NCBI GenBank assembly: GCA_937930465.1 | Contig: CALGKV010000045.1 | Coordinates: forward strand, 1 to 5,380 | Source: Methanosuratincolales archaeon | Lineage (GTDB): Archaea > Thermoproteota > Methanomethylicia > Methanomethylicales > Methanomethylicaceae | DNA: 5,380 nucleotides | Direction of reading: 5' to 3' | Shown: piece by piece, positions 1 to 5,353 of the stretch | How positions within the stretch are numbered: position 1 is the first letter of the stretch | Layout of the letters: each line of letters opens with the position of its first letter | Made by a program: the position numbers and the translations under genes | Notes under the pieces: model-generated | Database searches by the model: none | What the model was told of the DNA's origin: nothing | Seen by the model: only the letters and a program-made list of their open reading frames with translations

Positions 1-42
1 TTCAGCGCATCTGAGTTAGCAACAAAAATGGGTCTGCTGTAG
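1..42 (+). CDS. rpl23: 50S ribosomal protein L23 (uL23), C-terminal end only
   Basis: Only the last 13 codons and a TAG stop are in the window; the gene begins upstream. The visible tail reads FSASELATKMGLL, which fits the usual archaeal L23 ending (acidic and alanine residues, then a short A-x-K/R-x-G-hydrophobic helix). L23 sits at the peptide exit of the 50S subunit and contacts L29. Its place directly before L2 is the standard archaeal order L3-L4-L23-L2. The L2 Shine-Dalgarno motif (AGGTG at 41-45) overlaps its stop codon, suggesting coupling. The identification rests on a short tail plus gene order. Confidence 0.8.
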   Translation, partial: FSASELATKMGLL

Positions 43-51
43 GTGTTGTAA

Positions 52-768
52 ATGGGAAAGAGACAAGTTCTTCAGAGGAGAGGTCGAGGGGGATCTGTTT
101 TCAAATCCCCTTCGTGGAGGAGGCTAGGGAGGGTTGGGTACCCTCAGATCACTGAGGAGACAGGGAGTGTAGAGTTCACGGTCAAGGATATCCTTCACGA
201 ATCAGGCAGGGCTGCCCCTGTAATGTCCGTGAAGTCGCAGTCTGGCATGAATGCGCTAATGATCGCACCCGAGGGGTGTTTTGTCGGGCAGAAGATCTAC
301 ATTGGTCCCAAAGCCGCCTTGAATGTGGGCAATGTGCTGCCATTGAGCAGCGTGCCAGAGGGAACGATGGTTTGCAACATAGAGGGGAAGCCGGGCGATG
401 GAGGGAGATACGTTAGGTCTGCTGGCGGGTATGCTACTGTCGTGTCGCACACCCCTGACGGAGTGTTGTGCCAGTTCCCATCCGGCGGGATAAAGACCTT
501 CCCTAAGGAGTGCCGCGCGACCGTGGGCATTGTAGCCTCCGGCGGAATTGTCGAGAAGCCGGTTCTGAAGGCCGGATCGAACTACCATAAGTACAGGGCA
601 AGATCAGTAAAGTACCCGCGCGTGAGGGGCAAGGCAATGAGCCCATACGCACATCCGCACGGCGGCGGAGCGCACCCGAAGGGAGGCAGGCCAGTCGCAA
701 GGAACGCCCCGCCAGGGCAGAAGGTCGGGATAATCGCCTCGAGGCGCACGGGCAGGATAAAGAAGTGA
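52..768 (+). CDS. rpl2: 50S ribosomal protein L2 (uL2)
   Basis: A complete 238-residue archaeal-length L2, one of the primary 23S rRNA binders, needed for assembly around the peptidyl-transferase centre and for an intersubunit bridge. The N-terminus (MGKRQVLQRRGRGGSVF) is archaeal/eukaryal in type; the middle has the OB-fold/SH3-like body, with GDGGRYVRSAGG at about 115-126 and PSGGIKTFPKECRATVG at about 143-159. The C-terminal basic tail has the AMxxxxHPHGGG loop at about 195-206 and NAPPGQKVG at 218-226. The ATG at 52 is six bases after AGGTG. Oddity: in the normally well-conserved loop, the usual Asn and Asp/Glu (MNxxDHPHGGG in bacteria) are Ser197 and Ala200, while His201 is kept. It follows L23 closely and precedes S19 by 28 bases. 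Confidence 0.98.
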   Translation: MGKRQVLQRRGRGGSVFKSPSWRRLGRVGYPQITEETGSVEFTVKDILHESGRAAPVMSVKSQSGMNALMIAPEGCFVGQKIYIGPKAALNVGNVLPLSSVPEGTMVCNIEGKPGDGGRYVRSAGGYATVVSHTPDGVLCQFPSGGIKTFPKECRATVGIVASGGIVEKPVLKAGSNYHKYRARSVKYPRVRGKAMSPYAHPHGGGAHPKGGRPVARNAPPGQKVGIIASRRTGRIKK

Positions 769-796
769 TATCGAGTGAAATGGAGGACTTAAAGAT

Positions 797-1198
797 ATGG
801 CATACAGGGAATTCACTTACCGTGGATATACCGCGAGCCAGCTTTCGAGCATGCCGATGGACGAGTTCATCAGGCTTTTGCCAAGCAGGCAGCGCAGATC
901 CCTTCTAAGGGGGCTTACGCCTGAACAAAGGGCTCTTTTCGAGCGGATAAGGAAGGCCAAGACATCAAAGGGCAAGAAAGTGGTCATCAGGACCCACTGC
1001 AGAGACATGATAATACTCCCTGAGATGATAGGTCTTACCATATCTGTACACAACGGCAAGGAGTTCGTCCCCGTCGAGATACTGCCAGAGATGGTGGGAA
1101 AGTATCTTGGCGAGTTCGCCGTAACGACAGCTAAGGTCACGCACGGCGCTCCGGGCCTGAAGGCCACGAGGAGCTCTATGTTCATCCCGCTCAAGTGA
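797..1198 (+). CDS. rps19: 30S ribosomal protein S19 (uS19)
   Basis: A complete 133-residue S19, the archaeal/eukaryal length (bacterial S19 is about 90), with an N-terminal extension of roughly 45 residues. S19 lies in the head of the small subunit beside S13 and approaches the large subunit and the A-site tRNA. The core is unmistakable: RTHCRDMIILPEMIG at 65-79, then VHNGKEFVPVEI at 84-95, MVGKYLGEFAVT at 99-110, and the closing HGAPGLKATRSS at 116-127. The ATG at 797 has GGAGGA at 782-787, spaced nine bases away. It is the last gene before the only substantial gap, and T-rich DNA begins right after its stop, so it probably ends a transcription unit. Confidence 0.98.
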   Translation: MAYREFTYRGYTASQLSSMPMDEFIRLLPSRQRRSLLRGLTPEQRALFERIRKAKTSKGKKVVIRTHCRDMIILPEMIGLTISVHNGKEFVPVEILPEMVGKYLGEFAVTTAKVTHGAPGLKATRSSMFIPLK

Positions 1199-1243
1199 TT
1201 TTTTCCTTTTTGCTCAGGGACCCAACTCCCCCTTCCATTTTTT
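1199..1243 (+). terminator. Putative T-tract transcription terminator after S19
   Basis: Directly after the S19 stop the + strand has six T, two C and five T (1199-1211), and another run of six T at 1238-1243. Between them is only a weak GGGA/TCCC inverted repeat (1217-1220 with 1227-1230). Archaeal RNA polymerase is known to terminate at T-rich tracts without a strong hairpin, so this is a plausible terminator for the L23-L2-S19 unit. It may be only partial, or simply an AT-rich promoter flank; sequence alone cannot decide. Confidence 0.5.
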
Positions 1244-1245
1244 GT

Positions 1246-1260
1246 GAAAAACTTTTTATA
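1246..1260 (+). promoter_or_regulatory. Putative archaeal BRE/TATA promoter for the L22 gene cluster
   Basis: The segment GAAAAACTTTTTATA has an A-rich element like a TFB-recognition element (1246-1251) joined to a TATA-like TTTTTATA (1253-1260). Archaeal transcription usually starts some 22-27 bp downstream of the TATA box, which predicts a start near 1280-1285 and an RNA leader of about 25-30 bases before the L22 start at 1311. It lies in the only gene-free stretch of the window and stands out as AT-rich in an otherwise GC-balanced region. It is inferred from motif and position only. Confidence 0.6.
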
Positions 1261-1300
1261 GCCCCCCCAAGTTGTAAACTGTGCAATCTGAACTATGATA

Positions 1301-1305
1301 GAGGT
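1301..1305 (+). promoter_or_regulatory. Ribosome binding site that selects the L22 GTG start
   Basis: GAGGT, complementary to the archaeal 16S rRNA 3' end, ends five bases before the GTG at 1311. The in-frame TTG at 1305 overlaps the motif, and the ATG at 1320 is 14 bases beyond it, so GTG 1311 is the best-placed start. Confidence 0.65.
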
Positions 1306-1310
1306 TGGAA

Positions 1311-1793
1311 GTGTTCCCGATGCCTGAATGGGGATATTCAATGGTCGAAATTGACCCTGACCGGATGGCTAAAGCCAGTGGTAGGGATCTGAGGATCTCG
1401 CCTAAGGAGGCCAGGGAGATCTGTGCTACAATCAAGAACATGCGCCTTGACGATGCAATAAGCTATCTTGAGCGCGTGACCCAGAAGAAGGAGGGCATTC
1501 CATACAGGAGGTTCAACTCGAATGTCCCTCACCACTCAGAGATCGCGGCTAGATGGGGTATCCCGTCAGGCAGGTATCCTGTAAAGGCGTCTTCAGAGAT
1601 CATAAAAATTCTAAAGAACGCCAAAGCGAACGCGGAGAACAAAGGTCTTGACAGCGAACGCCTGAGGGTAGTCCATGCCTGCGCGCAGGCAGGTCTGCGA
1701 ATGAGGAATTACATCCCGAGGGCATTCGGCCGTGCCACGCCGTTCTACCATCCGCTTACCCACGTTGAGATTGTAGTCGAGGAGGAAGCCTGA
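1311..1793 (+). CDS. rpl22: 50S ribosomal protein L22 (uL22)
   Basis: L22 binds 23S rRNA; its extended beta-hairpin lines the peptide exit tunnel. From the GTG at 1311 the product is 160 residues, within the archaeal range (bacterial L22 is about 110). Diagnostic features are the helix KASGRDLRISPKEAREI at about 21-37, the archaeal insert with IPYRRFNSNVPHH (63-75), GRYPVKAS at 87-94, the helix with NAKANAENKGLDSERL (103-118), and the closing hairpin PRAFGRATPFYHPLTHVEIVVEE (in two pieces around 136-158). Starts at ATG 1320 (157 residues) or TTG 1305 are possible; GTG is preferred for its GAGGT spacing. It is the first gene after the putative internal promoter, and only two bases separate its stop from the S3 start. 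Confidence 0.96.
   Translation: MFPMPEWGYSMVEIDPDRMAKASGRDLRISPKEAREICATIKNMRLDDAISYLERVTQKKEGIPYRRFNSNVPHHSEIAARWGIPSGRYPVKASSEIIKILKNAKANAENKGLDSERLRVVHACAQAGLRMRNYIPRAFGRATPFYHPLTHVEIVVEEEA
1779..1786 (+). promoter_or_regulatory. Ribosome binding site of S3, inside the end of L22
   Basis: GAGGAGGA lies within the last codons of L22 and ends nine bases before the TTG at 1796. The in-frame ATG at 1805 is 18 bases away, too far for usual pairing, so the TTG is favoured. Placement inside the upstream gene suggests translational coupling. Confidence 0.6.
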
Positions 1794-1795
1794 GT

Positions 1796-2407
1796 TTGAG
1801 CGTCATGAATTTTTTCATTGGTAAACTCTCTAAGAATATGATCATAGACAATTACCTTAGGACTGAGCTGAAAAGGGCTGGTTATGCTGGGGTTGAATTC
1901 CAGAAGACTCCGCTCGGCAACCGTGTTGTGATCTACGCCGAGCGCCCTGGCATGGTGATAGGCAGGCAGGGGGCAACCATCAGAGAGCTCGCTCAAGTCA
2001 TCGAGTCAAAGTACCAGCTTGAGAGCCCCCAAATTGCCGTCATACCCGTCCAGAATCCTGAGCTAAACGCAAGGATCATGGCTGGCAGGGTCGCCTCTGC
2101 CCTCGAGAGGGGGATACACTTCAGGAGGGCAGCATTCATCGCGCTCAGGCAGATAATGGAGTCAGGCGCGCGCGGCGCTGAGATAGTCATCAGGGGGAAG
2201 CTATCCACAGAGAGGGCTAGGTATGAAAAGTTCAAGTCGGGTGCCGTGTTGAAAGCAGGGGAGCCCAGGAAATATGCTGTGGACCACGCGGTCACACATG
2301 TCCAGCTGAAGCCTGGGATGTTCGGCATACAGGTGAGCATATACCTCCCGATCAACACGATCGATGACATCCACATAACAGAGCCAAAGCAAGCTGCAGC
2401 GGAGTGA
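1796..2407 (+). CDS. rps3: 30S ribosomal protein S3 (uS3)
   Basis: S3 lies at the mRNA entry channel in the head of the small subunit, where with S4 and S5 it helps unwind incoming mRNA. The product is 203 residues, usual for archaea. The N-terminal helix carries DNYLRTELKRAGYAG (18-32); a type II KH domain follows with the RNA-gripping loop VIGRQGATI (54-62; GxxG is G56-G59). The C-terminal domain includes ALERGIHFRRAAFIALRQIM (102-121), GARGAEIVIRGKL (124-136) and LKPGMFGIQVSIYLP (171-185). TTG 1796 is chosen over ATG 1805 (200 residues) because of GAGGAGGA upstream; the difference is three residues. It starts two bases after the L22 stop, and its own stop is nine bases before the L29 ATG. 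Confidence 0.97.
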   Translation: MSVMNFFIGKLSKNMIIDNYLRTELKRAGYAGVEFQKTPLGNRVVIYAERPGMVIGRQGATIRELAQVIESKYQLESPQIAVIPVQNPELNARIMAGRVASALERGIHFRRAAFIALRQIMESGARGAEIVIRGKLSTERARYEKFKSGAVLKAGEPRKYAVDHAVTHVQLKPGMFGIQVSIYLPINTIDDIHITEPKQAAAE

Positions 2408-2416
2408 GTGGTTCAA

Positions 2417-2659
2417 ATGGCTATTTTCAGGATTAACGAGATCAGGAAGATGCCCAAGGAGGAGAGGAAATCCAAGCTCAGTGAGCTCAAAGTCGAGCTC
2501 TCGAAGCTAATGACCGCAAAGGCGATGGGCGGGTCTTTGGAGAACCCCTCGAGGATACGGCTCCTGAGGAAGACCATAGCCCGCTTTCACACAGTCGAGC
2601 GGGAGGAGGTCTTGGGCATTCGCAAGGCAGAGGTTGAAAAGGAGGCACCAAAGGCATGA
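2417..2659 (+). CDS. rpl29: 50S ribosomal protein L29 (uL29)
   Basis: A small, mostly helical 50S protein that packs beside L23 near the peptide exit, where SRP and other nascent-chain factors dock. The 80-residue product starts with MAIFRINEIRKMPKEER, matching the archaeal MAI-L-R-x-x-E-I-R pattern, continues through a long helix (SKLSELKVELSKLM, 19-32), then the archaeal loop GGSLENPSRIRLLRKTIAR (38-56), which keeps the family R-I-R-x-x-R-(R/K)-x-I-A-R signature. The charged C-terminal tail after about residue 62 is extra. A GTG at 2408 would add three residues; ATG 2417 is chosen by homology although its Shine-Dalgarno (GGAG at 2401-2404) is weakly spaced. Its stop overlaps the Rpp29 start as ATGA. 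Confidence 0.95.
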   Translation: MAIFRINEIRKMPKEERKSKLSELKVELSKLMTAKAMGGSLENPSRIRLLRKTIARFHTVEREEVLGIRKAEVEKEAPKA

Positions 2660-2937
2660 ACGTGATGCCAGATAACATCATCTACAATGAGCTTATCGGT
2701 CTGCGGGTGAGCGTTATTGGATCAAAAGACCCGTCGCTCACGGGAGTTTCGGGGACTGTTGTAGACGAGACTGCGAATATGCTCGTGGTCTCAACCACAG
2801 GATCTGCGCGCAGGAAGATGATCCCAAAGATGATATCAAGGTTCTCTTTCTTGATTCCGGAGGAGGTCGTCGTCGAAGGAAGCGATATAGCACTGAGCCC
2901 GGAAGAGAGGCTAAAGAGGCTACAGAGGAGGCGCTGA
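2656..2937 (+). CDS. rnp1: Ribonuclease P protein component 1 (Rpp29/Pop4 family)
   Basis: A protein subunit of archaeal RNase P, the ribonucleoprotein that removes 5' leaders from pre-tRNA; in studied archaea Rpp29 pairs with Rpp21 and binds the specificity domain of the RNase P RNA. The 93-residue product is a normal archaeal length and shows the Sm-like barrel: YNELIGLRVSVIGSKDPSLTG (split at about 10-30), then GTVVDETANMLVV (33-45) and KMIPKMISRFSF (54-65). A basic helical tail, PEERLKRLQRRR, ends the protein. The start ATG overlaps the L29 stop (ATGA at 2656-2659), with GGAGG at 2641-2645; ATG 2665 is a less likely alternative. The L29-Rpp29-S17 order is the established archaeal location for this gene. 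Confidence 0.95.
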   Translation: MNVMPDNIIYNELIGLRVSVIGSKDPSLTGVSGTVVDETANMLVVSTTGSARRKMIPKMISRFSFLIPEEVVVEGSDIALSPEERLKRLQRRR

Positions 2938-2940
2938 GAG

Positions 2941-3261
2941 ATGTCCCAGTCAGCTAAAGAGTTGAAGACAGAGTCGTGTGGGGACAAGGATTGCCCCATC
3001 CATGGGACCCTTTCCACCCGGGGCACCGTCTTGTCAGGGGTGGTAGCAAGCGACAAGATGAACAAGACAGTTGTGGTCCAGATCGACTATCTCCATTACT
3101 TCCCTAAGTACAACCGGTACGGGAAGAGGCGGCGCAAGATACATGCACACAACCCGCCTTGCATCCATGCAGCAAAGGGTGACCTAGTCAAGATAATGGA
3201 GTGCAGGCCTCTGAGCAAGACTGTTTCCTATGTGGTAGTGGAGAAGAAGGCAGGTGTCTGA
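2941..3261 (+). CDS. rps17: 30S ribosomal protein S17 (uS17), archaeal form
   Basis: An early-assembling 16S rRNA binder with an OB fold. The product is 106 residues, including an N-terminal extension absent in bacteria that has C-x4-C-x2-H (Cys13, Cys18, His21) in the archaeal/eukaryal pattern C-x-D-x-x-C-P-x-H-G-x-L. The OB core follows with GVVASDKMNKTVVVQ, then FPKYNRYGKRRRKIHAHNPPC at about 56-76 (the basic RNA-binding loop; Cys76), and RPLSKTVSYVVVEKK at the end. The ATG at 2941 lies three bases after the Rpp29 stop, and GAGGAGG (2925-2931), inside Rpp29, is spaced nine bases from it. Whether the Cys/His residues bind metal cannot be said from sequence. Confidence 0.97.
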   Translation: MSQSAKELKTESCGDKDCPIHGTLSTRGTVLSGVVASDKMNKTVVVQIDYLHYFPKYNRYGKRRRKIHAHNPPCIHAAKGDLVKIMECRPLSKTVSYVVVEKKAGV

Positions 3262-3263
3262 GG

Positions 3264-3692
3264 ATGGCAAAGCGAGGTAAGGGTTTAGGAGGAGGAATAA
3301 CCTATAGGCCTGGGATAAGCGCAGGGCTCGAGCACGAGTCGCTGCTAAGGTGCGCCGACAACAGCGGCGCTAAGGTGCTGCAGATCATAGGGGTGCCTAG
3401 GACAAAGACCCGGATCAGGAGGGTAGCAAGCGCCACCGTAGGCGACAAGGTAATCATCTCTGTCAAGGAAGGCACACCTGAGGTGAGGCGGCAGATATTC
3501 CACGCAGTCATAATAAGACAGAGGAAGCCCTTCAGGAGGATGGACGGCACTTGGATCCAGTTTGAGGACAACGCAGGAGTCATAGTCACAGAAGAGGGAG
3601 AAACGAAAGGTACGGAGATAAGGGGGCCAGTTGCTAAGGAGGCGGCTGAGAGGTGGCCCAAGGTAGCAGGGCTTGCCTCCATGATAGTTTAG
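3264..3692 (+). CDS. rpl14: 50S ribosomal protein L14 (uL14)
   Basis: L14 lies on the subunit-facing side of the 50S, forms an intersubunit bridge, and is the known docking site of the anti-association factor aIF6/eIF6. From ATG 3264 the product is 142 residues, with the archaeal N-terminal extension (bacterial L14 is about 122). The barrel is shown by LLRCADNSGAKVLQIIGV (27-44), VGDKVIISVKEGTPEVR (59-75), AVIIRQRKPFRRMDGTWIQF (81-100) and EDNAGVIVTEEGETKGTEI (101-119). The closing GPVAKEAAERWPKVAGLAS (121-139) is the diagnostic C-terminal helix. The frame is open further upstream to 3201, but that part overlaps S17. AGGTG (3252-3256) is seven bases before the ATG, and the S17 stop is two bases before it. 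Confidence 0.98.
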   Translation: MAKRGKGLGGGITYRPGISAGLEHESLLRCADNSGAKVLQIIGVPRTKTRIRRVASATVGDKVIISVKEGTPEVRRQIFHAVIIRQRKPFRRMDGTWIQFEDNAGVIVTEEGETKGTEIRGPVAKEAAERWPKVAGLASMIV

Positions 3693-3701
3693 GTGAGACC
3701 A

Positions 3702-4049
3702 ATGTCGAGCATAAAGCCAAAGAAGCAAAGGAAGATGCTGGAAGAGCCAAATTACAGGAAGAGGCAGATACGGGCACCGCTCTCGAAGGACCTCCGGTCA
3801 AAGTACGGGAAGAGGACGGTTTCCCTGAGGAAGGGTGACACTGTCCAAATCACTAGAGGGGACTACAAGGGGCATGAAGGGAAGGTATCTTCGGTCGACG
3901 CATCTGCGATGCGCATAACGGTCGAGGGGGTCAATGCGAAGAAGATGGACGGGACCACGATCCCAGTCATGATTCCCCCCTCAAAGGTAATGGTCACGAA
4001 ACTGGATCTGTCTGACAAGATCAGGAAGGCTTCATTCAAGAGTGATTGA
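3702..4049 (+). CDS. rpl24: 50S ribosomal protein L24 (uL24)
   Basis: An assembly-initiating 23S rRNA binder located near the peptide exit. The 115-residue product has the archaeal basic N-terminus (KPKKQRKMLEEPNYRKRQ, 5-22), the archaeal/eukaryal APLSKDLRSKYGKRTVSLRKG (25-45 in two pieces), a KOW motif at about 45-66 (GDTVQITRGDYKGHEGKV), and the tail IPPSKVMVTKLDLSDKIRK (91-109). An in-frame GTG at 3693 directly follows the L14 stop, but AGGTGA (3691-3696) is ideally placed for ATG 3702, which also matches the family N-terminus. The closest relative in fold, NusG, is excluded by the flanking archaeal L24 segments. It ends before the S4e start with the S4e ribosome binding site beginning at its stop. 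Confidence 0.97.
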   Translation: MSSIKPKKQRKMLEEPNYRKRQIRAPLSKDLRSKYGKRTVSLRKGDTVQITRGDYKGHEGKVSSVDASAMRITVEGVNAKKMDGTTIPVMIPPSKVMVTKLDLSDKIRKASFKSD

Positions 4050-4056
4050 GAGGAGG
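4050..4056 (+). promoter_or_regulatory. Ribosome binding site that selects the S4e TTG start
   Basis: GAGGAGG begins one base after the L24 stop and is seven bases before the TTG at 4064. Two other in-frame TTG codons, at 4046 and 4058, overlap or directly adjoin the motif, and there is no ATG near the expected N-terminus, so TTG 4064 is the best start. Confidence 0.7.
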
Positions 4057-4063
4057 ATTGAAA

Positions 4064-4798
4064 TTGGCAGGACACCTTAGAACTTATCCGGCGCCCAGGC
4101 ACTGGCCTGTCGCCATAAAGGAAAGGGCATTCACGGTAAAGCCGATTCCAGGACCGCATCCGTCAGCGGAGTGCATACCCCTGGGCATACTGCTCCGGGA
4201 TGTGCTCTGCAAGGTGAAGACGATCGGCGAAGCCAAGAAGGCACTCTCGGAAAAGAAGGTCTTTGTGGACGGGAGGGCAAGGACAGACTACAAATACCCT
4301 GTGGGTCTGATGGATGTCATTTACATCAAGCCCGAGGAAGAATACTTCAGGGTAGTCTCACACAAGGTCAAGAAACTGGCGCTGATGAAGATACCTGCTG
4401 AGGAGGCTTCGTTCAAGCTACTAAAGATCACTGGGAAGAGGCTGCTGAAGCAGGGCAAGCTCCAGCTTACCTTCCATGACGGAAGCACTAAGATATTCAA
4501 GGTGGAGGATCCTTTCAACATACCGCTACCGTATATGACAAACGACGTGCTCAAAATATCGCTCTCAGACGACCAGGTGCTGGACCACATACCCTTAGCT
4601 CCGGGGGCATTTGTAGTTGTGACAGGAGGGCACAACGTCGGTCAGTATGGGACCGTCTTCGAAGTGCCTGAGAGCAAATCGCCCGAAGCCCTTGCCAAAG
4701 TCTCAATAGGCGGGAACGAGACAACCGTTACGCTTAAGTACCTATTCCCGATAGGGAAGGAGAGTCCGATCATTACTGTAAATGGAGAGGTGGCATAG
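4064..4798 (+). CDS. rps4e: 30S ribosomal protein S4e (eS4)
   Basis: A small-subunit protein found only in archaea and eukaryotes. From TTG 4064 the product is 244 residues, a usual archaeal size. The N-terminus HLRTYPAPRHWP (4-15) and VKPIPGPHPSAECIPLGILL (25-44) match the family. An S4 RNA-binding domain follows at about 41-102, containing EAKKALSEKKVFVDGRARTD (56-75) and KYPVGLMDVI (77-86). The central S4e domain includes KLQLTFHDGSTKI (132-144). A C-terminal KOW-like segment, PGAFVVVTGGHNVGQYGTV, lies at 180-198. No in-frame ATG exists near the family N-terminus, so a non-AUG start is required. It begins 14 bases after L24 and ends one base before the L5 start. Its presence is strong evidence that the sequence is archaeal. 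Confidence 0.96.
   Translation: MAGHLRTYPAPRHWPVAIKERAFTVKPIPGPHPSAECIPLGILLRDVLCKVKTIGEAKKALSEKKVFVDGRARTDYKYPVGLMDVIYIKPEEEYFRVVSHKVKKLALMKIPAEEASFKLLKITGKRLLKQGKLQLTFHDGSTKIFKVEDPFNIPLPYMTNDVLKISLSDDQVLDHIPLAPGAFVVVTGGHNVGQYGTVFEVPESKSPEALAKVSIGGNETTVTLKYLFPIGKESPIITVNGEVA
4787..4793 (+). promoter_or_regulatory. Ribosome binding site that selects the L5 TTG start
   Basis: GAGGTGG, a near-perfect match to the archaeal anti-Shine-Dalgarno, lies in the last codons of S4e and ends six bases before the TTG at 4800. The in-frame ATG at 4782 lies upstream of the motif, and the ATG at 4845 has no comparable motif. Confidence 0.7.
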
Positions 4799-4799
4799 T

Positions 4800-5351
4800 T
4801 TGTCCGAGGGTGCTACCGCCGCCGCAGGCGGCGAATTGAACCCCATGCGTGAGATAAGGCTTGGCAAAGTCGTCGTCAACATGGGATTGGGTGAGGGCGG
4901 AGAGAGACTAGAGAAAGCCATGACCGTCCTCAAGTCAATAACTGGCGTGAAGCCATGCCCGAGGATGGCAAAGAAGTCCATACGTGATTTTGGGGTCAGA
5001 AAGGGAGAGAACATCGGCTGCGTAGTGACCCTCAGGGGTTCACAGGCAGAGGATTTCCTCAAACGAGCCTTCGAATCCCTGAAGAACAAGATCCGAGGGA
5101 GCTGCTTCGACGACTATGGAAACATATCCTTCGGCATCAAGGAGCACATTAACCTCCCTGGAACAAAATATGATCCTGCGCTGGGCATATTTGGGATGAA
5201 CGTTTGCATAGTGCTCGAGCGCCCCGGATACCGCGTTGCCAGGAGGAAGATGCGGCTCAGCACGATCGGGATTGGGCACCGCGTGAGCAGGGATGAAGCA
5301 ATGGACTACATGAAACGCCAGTTCGGAATCAGTATCGAAACGGAGGCCTGA
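4800..5351 (+). CDS. rpl5: 50S ribosomal protein L5 (uL5)
   Basis: L5 binds 5S rRNA in the central protuberance and reaches the P-site tRNA and the small-subunit head. From TTG 4800 the product is 183 residues, usual for archaea. After a short variable lead (SEGATAAAGGEL) come the conserved NPMREIRLGKVVVNMGLGEG (14-33), the 5S-contact region with IRDFGVRKGENIGCVVTLRG (61-80), GNISFGIKEHINLPG (107-121), and the archaeal LERPGYRVARRK (139-150). ATG 4845 would remove the family's NP residues before the MR, and ATG 4782 lies inside S4e, so TTG 4800 fits both homology and ribosome binding site. It begins one base after the S4e stop, pointing to coupled translation. A GC-rich inverted repeat lies in codons 7-12. 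Confidence 0.96.
   Translation: MSEGATAAAGGELNPMREIRLGKVVVNMGLGEGGERLEKAMTVLKSITGVKPCPRMAKKSIRDFGVRKGENIGCVVTLRGSQAEDFLKRAFESLKNKIRGSCFDDYGNISFGIKEHINLPGTKYDPALGIFGMNVCIVLERPGYRVARRKMRLSTIGIGHRVSRDEAMDYMKRQFGISIETEA
4817..4833 (+). repeat. GC-rich perfect inverted repeat in the L5 5' coding region
   Basis: CGCCGCC (4817-4823), a three-base GCA loop and GGCGGCG (4827-4833) form a perfect 7-bp all-GC stem, beginning 14 bases after the L5 TTG codon. It encodes part of the variable Ala/Gly lead before the conserved NPMR. In RNA it would be a stable hairpin near the edge of an initiating ribosome's footprint. It could affect L5 initiation or be only the by-product of GCC and GGC codons; no poly-T follows, so it is not a terminator. 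Confidence 0.6.
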
Positions 5352-5353
5352 AT

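Noticed and set aside
817..1341. A 174-codon open frame on the minus strand opposite S19.
   Set aside because: It lies wholly antisense to a certain S19 gene and the promoter gap, has no recognisable family motifs, and is best explained as a shadow of the codon bias of S19.
1195..1392. A 65-codon plus-strand frame covering the S19/L22 gap, which might be a small gene.
   Set aside because: Its GTG overlaps the S19 stop, it lacks a ribosome binding site, its product is low-complexity from T and C runs, and it runs into L22 in the wrong frame.
1805..1818. An inverted repeat (ATGAA-TTTT-TTCAT) at the beginning of S3.
   Set aside because: A 5-bp AT-rich stem is too weak to mean much and falls in codons for the expected N-terminal residues (MNFFI).
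3653..3838. A 61-codon plus-strand frame spanning the L14/L24 junction.
   Set aside because: It overlaps two certain genes out of frame, and its Glu/Lys/Gly-rich product is typical of frame-shifted purine-rich archaeal coding DNA.
4171..4401. A 76-codon alternative frame inside S4e.
   Set aside because: S4e is clearly conserved through this stretch, and the alternative product shows no family features.
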